This document shows positions 5,844 through 10,295 of a DNA stretch of 10,295 nt, piece after piece. Position 1 is the stretch's first letter; each line of letters opens with the position of its first letter. The notes beneath the pieces are model-generated. The model saw only the letters and a list, made by a program, of their open reading frames with translations, was not told where the DNA came from and made no database searches. The stretch is from assembly GCA_019314185.1 (NCBI GenBank), contig JAFCZU010000080.1, forward strand, positions 1-10,295, read 5' to 3'. This DNA comes from Deltaproteobacteria bacterium. Lineage in GTDB: Bacteria > Desulfobacterota > Desulfobacteria > Desulfobacterales > ETH-SRB1. The position numbers and the translations under genes are program-made.

Positions 5844-7070
5844 TTAAATTACATTTTTGAACCACTTCTTCATTCTGGTCATAATATTGTTAAATGTGTT
5901 TGTATCGCGGATTCTGAATTTTTTTGCAGCAGGATTTTTAGCGCCGTATATTACCAGTCCAACTCCTGTGGCATACATAGGGTTGTTTACTACATCGACA
6001 AGGCCGCTGATTCCCCGTGGTCTGCCCATGCGCGTTGGAAGATTAAAAATAGATTCCGCAAGTTCTGCGATTCCATCCAGAAGAGCCGATCCTCCTGTTA
6101 TTACAACACCCGAAGAGATACTATTCTCCATCCCAGCCCTGTAGATTTCTCTTTTGATAAGGGTAAATATTTCTTCCACACGGGGTTCTAAGATTTCGCC
6201 AAGAATCTGTTTCGGAAGTTTTCTGGGATTACGTCCTCCCATGCCCGGCACTTCGATTATTTCTTCGCCGATTATATTACGGGAAACGCAGGTTCCGTAT
6301 TTTTTCTTTATTTTTTCCGCTTCTGTCATCGGAGAGCGAATCCCTATAGCGAGATCGTTTGTAAGATTGTTCCCACCGATGGAGAGTACGAATGTATGTT
6401 TGATGTTGTTATCAGAAAAAATTGCCAGATCACTGGTGCCGCCGCCAAGGTCAATAAGTGCTGTGCCAAGTTCCTTTTCTTCATCGGTGAGCACAGCTTC
6501 ACTCGAAGCAAGGGATTCAAGGACAATATCGCAGACATCAAGGCCTGACCTGTTTGCGCATTTGATTATGTTATGAGCGGATGTTACAGCGCCGGTTACG
6601 ATATGAATTTTCGCTTCTAATCGTACTCCTGCCATGCCGACTGGATTCTGAATGCCGGTTTCGTCATCTACGATGAATTCCTGGGGGAGCACATGTATTA
6701 CTTCACGGTCCATGGGAATTGCCACAGCTCGTGCAGCATCAATTACCCGATCAACATCTTGCTGGGTAATTTCCGAACCCTTTATTGCTACAATCCCGCG
6801 ACTGTTGAAACCTGTTATATGACCTCCGGCAATTCCGGCATACATAGATGAAATCTCACAGCCAGCCATAAGCTCCGCTTCTTCAACAGCCTTTTTTATT
6901 GAATTAACAGTTGATTCAATGTTTACAACCACACCTTTTCTAAGGCCGATTGACGGATGGGTGCCGATGCCGATAATGTTTATTTCATCTCCGGTCACAT
7001 CTCCAACCACAGCACAGATTTTAGTGGTTCCTATATCAAGGCCAACTATAATATTTTCCTGTTTCTGCAT
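5844..7070 (-). CDS. ftsA: Cell division protein FtsA
   Basis: FtsA is the actin-like ATPase that anchors FtsZ filaments to the inner membrane and helps recruit later divisome proteins. The 408-residue product shows the phosphate-1 loop GLDIGTTKICAVVG (10-23), the 1C subdomain typical of FtsA (about 84-165, including HVLPQEFIVDD and GMAGVRLEAKIHIVTG), phosphate-2 LIDLGGGTSDLAIF (205-218), and the adenosine motif VVITGGSALLDGIAEL (322-337). The C-terminal NTFNNIMTRMKKWFKNV (391-407) is an amphipathic helix of the membrane-targeting type. The start ATG 7070 has GGAGG six bases upstream, inside the last codons of ftsQ, and the ftsQ stop is one base from it, so the two are translationally coupled. 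The gene appears intact and of normal length. Confidence 0.97.
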   Translation of the reverse strand: MQKQENIIVGLDIGTTKICAVVGDVTGDEINIIGIGTHPSIGLRKGVVVNIESTVNSIKKAVEEAELMAGCEISSMYAGIAGGHITGFNSRGIVAIKGSEITQQDVDRVIDAARAVAIPMDREVIHVLPQEFIVDDETGIQNPVGMAGVRLEAKIHIVTGAVTSAHNIIKCANRSGLDVCDIVLESLASSEAVLTDEEKELGTALIDLGGGTSDLAIFSDNNIKHTFVLSIGGNNLTNDLAIGIRSPMTEAEKIKKKYGTCVSRNIIGEEIIEVPGMGGRNPRKLPKQILGEILEPRVEEIFTLIKREIYRAGMENSISSGVVITGGSALLDGIAELAESIFNLPTRMGRPRGISGLVDVVNNPMYATGVGLVIYGAKNPAAKKFRIRDTNTFNNIMTRMKKWFKNVI

Positions 7071-7071
7071 T

Positions 7072-7908
7072 TTAAACCTCCGTGTGATCTATGGCAGGGG
7101 ATTCAATTCTTATTGGATTTATTACGATACGGTTTATATTGTTCAGGTCAATTGACTCAAAATCCTGAAAAATGTGCTGTTTGTTTATATAATAAAGTAC
7201 ATTTTTCAAATGATTATACTTTTTAGAAAAGTTATTATAGCCAAGCTTGATTGATTTTCCCCTGTCAAACGCATAGAGGGTGATTCCTATTTCTCTATCA
7301 ACCTGGATTTTTTTGATTAATTTGTTGGGAATAATACTTTCTGATTTTTGTCCAAGCCGCAAAACATCCATGACCGCATTAAAGTAGATGCTGCCGGGTT
7401 CGGCGGAAACATTTATATCTGAAAATTCAAGTCCTGTAATGATTGGCAGATTGTCGGGATCTGATGCTGTTTTTTCTTTAAATATTTCTCCATGATTGTT
7501 TATCAGGAATTTGCGGCCTAAATTTATGATGGCAAGAGGCTTATGCTCACAAATTCTGATATTTATTATGTTCGGTAGTTCTCTTCTTACTTCGGCTTCA
7601 GCAATCCATGGATGTGCCAGCAGATTTTTTCTTATGGTTGAAAGATTTATGGAAAAGATATTCATTCCTTTATTAATTTGCGCTTGTTTAATTGTTTGCT
7701 TATAAGAGAGCTTGTTCGTACCTTCGACAGTTAAGTTTGTTGTTGTGAAATAATCGCATTGAGTCAGATAATCGTGGCATAATATGAAAATTATACTCAT
7801 TGCTGCCACAATGGCGATTCCCGCAATTATTTTAAAACAGACGGCGATTCGCTGAACAATTTTGGTACGCTTTCTGGCCAGGCTGTTTTTATAATAGTTT
7901 TTTTTCAT
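7072..7908 (-). CDS. ftsQ: Cell division protein FtsQ (POTRA domain, single-pass membrane protein)
   Basis: FtsQ (DivIB) is the bitopic divisome scaffold that binds FtsB/FtsL. The 278-residue product has a basic cytoplasmic tail (Lys/Arg-rich, 1-20), one transmembrane helix (about 21-44, IAVCFKIIAGIAIVAAMSII and on), and a periplasmic POTRA domain (about 55-124) with LTVEGTNKLS, GMNIFSINLSTIRKNLLAHPWIAEAEVRRELPN and IRICEHKPLAII. The beta domain follows (INNHGEIF; LPIITG). Sequence conservation in this family is low, but the domain order and the place between murB and ftsA make the call firm. ATG 7908 is preferred, with GGGGA eight bases upstream; a TTG at 7923 would add five residues and overlap murB. 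Four bases separate it from the murB stop. No ddl gene intervenes. Confidence 0.93.
   Translation of the reverse strand: MKKNYYKNSLARKRTKIVQRIAVCFKIIAGIAIVAAMSIIFILCHDYLTQCDYFTTTNLTVEGTNKLSYKQTIKQAQINKGMNIFSINLSTIRKNLLAHPWIAEAEVRRELPNIINIRICEHKPLAIINLGRKFLINNHGEIFKEKTASDPDNLPIITGLEFSDINVSAEPGSIYFNAVMDVLRLGQKSESIIPNKLIKKIQVDREIGITLYAFDRGKSIKLGYNNFSKKYNHLKNVLYYINKQHIFQDFESIDLNNINRIVINPIRIESPAIDHTEV
7077..7081 (-). promoter_or_regulatory. Ribosome binding site of ftsA
   Basis: GGAGG on the minus strand, six bases (TTTAAA) before ATG 7070. It overlaps the final codons of ftsQ, whose TAA is in the spacer, a layout that favours coupled translation. Confidence 0.8.
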
Positions 7909-7912
7909 ATTA

Positions 7913-8860
7913 TTATTCCCCAACGATTTTAATTTCTGTTTCCAGCTCGATGTTGAAGATTTTTAATACTTTTTCTTGAACCAGCTCCATCAGCGCAAGC
8001 ATATCTGAGGCTGATGCGCCCCCTGTATTTAAGATAAAGTTGGCGTGTTTTGACGAAATTTTTGCTCCGCCTATTGATTTTCCTTTAAGCCCTGCCATTT
8101 CAATAAGCTTGCCCGCTGTTTTGCCGGAAGAAGGGTTTTTAAAAAAGCATCCGGCGTTAGGTAACCCTTTAGGCTGATTTTTTCTGCGTGTTTTTAAAAT
8201 TTTATTGGCTTCCTCTTTTAGTTCCTGTGGATCTGAATGATGCAGGCAAAAACAGCCGCTTAATATAATCGATTGATCTTTATAAGCATCCTCTTTTTCC
8301 ATATTCCATGAAAGTTTCCTGCATTCAAAGCACAAATTGTTCTTTGATATAATTTTATTTTTTCCTGTTGGAAGTAAAATCTCTATCGAATCGAGAACAC
8401 TTTCCATGGTTCCACAGGCAGTGCCGGCATTCATACTAATACCTCCGCCAACAGTTCCCGGGATGCCCAGGGCAAAGTTCATTCCTTTAAGGCTGTTTTC
8501 GATGGCAAATCTGCAAAGAGTTTGCAGCCTTGCGCCTGATAGAGCGGTAACAATAACTCTGTCATTGTCTGCACCCATTTGTGTAATTTTATTTAGACAC
8601 TTTGTTAAAACAATCACAACTCCACGAATGCCGCTGTCCTTTACAAGAAGGTTGGTGCCGTTGCCAAATATCGTGTAAGGGATTTTTTTTTGTCCGCACC
8701 ATTTTATAAGCTCAACCAGTTTTTCAGGGCTTTCAGGCGCGACAAAGACCTGTGCCGGCCCTCCAACACGCAGAGAGGTATGCCTGTCCATCGGCTCATT
8801 GAATTTTACGTTTTTGTTAAAATTCTTTGAAAGCCACTTTTTTGAATTATGATCAATCAT
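7913..8860 (-). CDS. murB: UDP-N-acetylenolpyruvoylglucosamine reductase MurB
   Basis: MurB is the cytoplasmic FAD/NADPH enzyme that reduces UDP-GlcNAc-enolpyruvate to UDP-MurNAc. In the 315-residue form, HTSLRVGGPAQVFVAP (27-42), YTIFGNGTNLLVKD (62-75) and FALGIPGTVGGGISMNAG (129-146) form the FAD-binding part. ECR (Arg181) and NAGCFFKNP (235-243), plus LETEI (306-310) near the end, mark the active site. The proton-donor position, usually Ser in AGSxF(K/R)NP, is Cys238 here; a thiol can plausibly do the job. The length fits the shorter type II enzymes. I chose ATG 8860: the only alternative, TTG 8908, would encode 16 residues from repeat DNA. No Shine-Dalgarno precedes 8860, because the repeat at 8861-9003 directly abuts the start codon. 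Its stop is four bases from ftsQ. Confidence 0.95.
   Translation of the reverse strand: MIDHNSKKWLSKNFNKNVKFNEPMDRHTSLRVGGPAQVFVAPESPEKLVELIKWCGQKKIPYTIFGNGTNLLVKDSGIRGVVIVLTKCLNKITQMGADNDRVIVTALSGARLQTLCRFAIENSLKGMNFALGIPGTVGGGISMNAGTACGTMESVLDSIEILLPTGKNKIISKNNLCFECRKLSWNMEKEDAYKDQSIILSGCFCLHHSDPQELKEEANKILKTRRKNQPKGLPNAGCFFKNPSSGKTAGKLIEMAGLKGKSIGGAKISSKHANFILNTGGASASDMLALMELVQEKVLKIFNIELETEIKIVGE
7917..7921 (-). promoter_or_regulatory. Ribosome binding site of ftsQ
   Basis: GGGGA on the minus strand within the last two sense codons of murB, eight bases before ATG 7908. It supports that start over TTG 7923 and implies coupling to murB. Confidence 0.6.
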
Positions 8861-9003
8861 GATGGTTTCGTAAAAAGTCCCAAAATTGCTATTTGCGAAA
8901 TCTGTCAAGCGCTATGTGTTAACCATTTGATATGACAATTAAATGTTTTATCTTAACACCTAACACCTAACACTTGATGAATTCGACTTTTTACGAATTC
9001 ATC
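8861..9003. repeat. Inverted-repeat element, copy 2, filling the murC-murB gap
   Basis: GATGGTTTCGTAAAAAGTC (8861-8879) and the reverse complement of 8985-9003, GATGAATTCGTAAAAAGTC, match at 17 of 19 positions. The element spans the entire gap: it overlaps the murC stop codon by two bases and abuts the murB start. Inside are a smaller inverted pair, GTGTTAA (8916-8922) and TTAACAC (8953-8959), and a short tandem repeat. Its interior bears no likeness to that of copy 1 (4198-4296). Insertion here would explain why genes that are normally near-contiguous are 141 bases apart. Confidence 0.82.
8954..8973. repeat. Heptamer tandem repeat TAACACC within the murC-murB element
   Basis: TAACACC, TAACACC and TAACAC follow one another without interruption (2.9 units); on the minus strand they read GTGTTAG/GGTGTTA. 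Copy number of such short units often varies between strains. Confidence 0.7.
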
Positions 9004-9005
9004 AA
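8974..9005 (-). other. Perfect 12-bp hairpin at the murC stop codon
   Basis: TTGATGAATTCG (8974-8985) and CGAATTCATCAA (8994-9005) are exact reverse complements around an eight-base loop. The minus-strand transcript would fold this at the end of murC, with the UGA stop inside the stem. Its right half is also the right arm of the longer 8861-9003 inverted repeat, so the two folds exclude each other. No long U-run follows (the loop itself is A-rich on this strand), so it is not a standard terminator. Confidence 0.6.
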
Positions 9006-10286
9006 TCATTATTCAATATATCTTCCCCAACTTTCCATACATCTCCTGCGCCAAGAGTCAGAAGAATATCCCCATTTTTTAATATTTTCTTTAAACAGGA
9101 GACGGAATCTTTGAGACCATGGACACATATTACTTCTTTATGTCCGTGAGCGCTTATTCCTTCACACAGAGATAAACTATCAACCCCATTTATTTTTTCT
9201 TCTCCGGCCGGATAGATGGGAAGCACGAGAAGTATATCAGACTGATAGAATGCCCGTGTGAAATCATCGAAAAGCGCTTTTGTTCGTGTGTATCGGTGTG
9301 GTTGGAATGCTACAACAATGCGTCTGTCCGGCCAGCTTGTTTTTAATGCCTTAAGGGTGGTTTTAATTTCCGTGGGGTGATGCCCGTAGTCATCCACAAC
9401 CGTGATTCCCTTTATCTTTCCTTTTATTTCCAGCCTCCGCTGAACACCATCGATAGTTGTCAGGGCTGATTGAATAATATTAAATGGTATGTTAAGTTCA
9501 ATTCCCACAGCAATGCTTGCCATGGCATTGTAAATGCTATGGAGGCCTTGGAGATTTAAATTTATTTTTCCGAGTCTGGAACCGGAATGATAAACACTAA
9601 AGCTGCTTGTTAAACCGTTGAATACCACATCTCTTGCCTGAAAATCGGCCTGAGAACTCATTCCGTATGTTGTAAAGCGTTTTTTTATTTTCGGGATAAT
9701 GTCCTGTATAGCTTCATTATCAAGACAAAGGACAACGAGACCGTAAAATGGAATCCGATCAACAAACTTTAAAAATACTTCTTTTATTGACTCTATATCA
9801 CTGTAATAATCGAGATGTTCCTTGTCTATATTGGTTATTACCGCAATTGTAGGAGACATTTTTAAAAAAGACCCGTCACTTTCATCTGCTTCAGCCACAA
9901 TAAAATCTCCCTCACCGAGAAGGGCGTTTGCGCCAATACTTTTCAGGGGCGCCGGCAATCGCAATGCTGTACTTTAAACGCATAAGTTCAGCTAACATTT
10001 CAGCCCTTGGTATTACAGGGATTGATGCTTTTTTTGCCGCGATAACTTCGGGATTTTCATGGCTGACTGCCGATGAAGTTACAACCACATCAGCTTCTTT
10101 TATCTGTTTTGCGGCATGCCCTTTAAAAATAGCGCCCCCAATACTTTTCAAGCGCCTTGTAATGGATGATGATTTTATGTCAGATCCGGATACCTCGTAG
10201 CCGAGATTGATAAGAAGTTCGGCAATACCGCTCATTCCGATACCGCCTATTCCTACAAAGTGTATGTGATATTTTTTAAGATACAT
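9002..10286 (-). pseudogene. murC: UDP-N-acetylmuramate--L-alanine ligase MurC, disrupted by an internal deletion and frame change
   Basis: MurC is the ATP-dependent Mur ligase adding L-Ala to UDP-MurNAc. The first part starts at ATG 10286 with [20 protein letters not shown], the N-terminal UDP-binding Rossmann domain, and runs through [15 protein letters not shown] and [11 protein letters not shown] to SIAIAG (residue 112). It then leaves the family sequence ([12 protein letters not shown]) and stops at 9912-9914. The second part resumes in another frame at [14 protein letters not shown] and continues normally: VAEADESDGSFLK, NIDKEHLDYY, DDYGHHPTE, FQPHRYTRT, YPAGE, then TGA at 9002-9004. 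What is absent is the stretch normally between IAIAG and LKSIG, about 29-30 residues including the P-loop THGKTTT. Summing the parts plus that gap gives about 455 residues, the usual length. As written the gene cannot make an active ligase. A real mutation, strain heterogeneity or an assembly error are all possible. Confidence 0.88.
9944..9956 (-). other. Deletion/frame-change junction in murC
   Basis: On the minus strand GCC-GGC ends the upstream frame's last family-like codons (AG of SIAIAG) and CCCCTG begins the downstream frame's PLKSIG. The join is the GC-rich palindromic string GCCGGCGCC, a plausible spot for microhomology-driven deletion or for a collapsed assembly. The missing DNA is not a multiple of three. 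Confidence 0.75.
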
Positions 10287-10295
10287 AATGTGTAA

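Noticed and set aside
6154..6576. Long + strand reading frames opposite ftsA and ftsZ
   Set aside because: They lie wholly antisense to unmistakable ftsA and ftsZ sequence, have no ribosome binding sites and encode low-complexity Ser/Ile-rich products typical of reverse-strand shadows.
8861..8908. TTG 8908 as the murB start
   Set aside because: The added 16 residues are encoded by the inverted-repeat element and show no MurB similarity; TTG is a weak start and no ribosome binding site precedes it.
8903..8908. TTGACA on the minus strand as a -35 box for murB
   Set aside because: It matches the -35 consensus, but no acceptable -10 box appears at 16-18 bases; the sequence there is TTTTGG/ATTTTG inside the repeat arm.
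8954..8973. CRISPR-like array at the TAACACC repeats
   Set aside because: The unit is only seven bases with no spacers between copies; it is a simple tandem repeat. No CRISPR array, tRNA or rRNA gene was seen anywhere in the window.
9912..9964. Programmed ribosomal frameshift in murC
   Set aside because: Changing frame would not restore the missing P-loop residues, and there is no slippery heptamer or downstream structure at the join. A deletion explains both the lost segment and the frame change.

Overview
The window looks like chromosomal DNA of a moderately AT-rich deltaproteobacterium, most likely a member of the Desulfobacterota/Desulfobacterales. That assignment rests on three things: the CarD sequence type, the 3' half of a dcw (division and cell wall) cluster ordered murC-murB-ftsQ-ftsA-ftsZ without ddl between murB and ftsQ, and intergenic spaces packed with palindromic repeats of a kind I associate with that group. 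No database search was possible, so the taxonomy is an inference.

Layout. Positions 1-407 (+) hold the 3' end of a gene whose product ends in an HPt phosphotransfer domain, probably a large hybrid sensor kinase. After a 200-base spacer with a candidate promoter comes carD (611-1171, +), then an RluD-type 23S rRNA pseudouridine synthase (about 1189-2160, +) that has no ordinary start codon upstream of its S4 domain. Everything from 2439 to the end is on the minus strand. Read in the direction of transcription it is murC (10286-9002, broken), murB (8860-7913), ftsQ (7908-7072), ftsA (7070-5844), ftsZ (5686-4523) and a radical SAM protein (about 4172-2439). The + and - blocks converge on a repeat-containing spacer at 2161-2438.

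How the genes work together. MurC adds L-Ala to UDP-MurNAc, and MurB makes the UDP-MurNAc that MurC uses. FtsQ is the membrane scaffold of the divisome, FtsA tethers the ring to the membrane, and FtsZ is the ring-forming GTPase. murB/ftsQ and ftsQ/ftsA are tightly coupled. murC/murB, ftsA/ftsZ and ftsZ/radical SAM are separated by repeat-rich spacers, and a candidate terminator follows ftsA.

Most notable points. (1) murC has lost about 29-30 codons including the ATP-binding P-loop and has changed frame at the same point. This is either a real lesion in a normally essential gene or an assembly or sequencing fault. (2) A repeat with conserved inverted ends lies directly at the 5' ends of both murB and the radical SAM gene, and both lack a Shine-Dalgarno sequence there, unlike ftsQ, ftsA and ftsZ. 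(3) Nearly every spacer over 100 bases carries a repeat or palindrome of its own family. I see no new defence, mobile or biosynthetic system. The gene content is core housekeeping.
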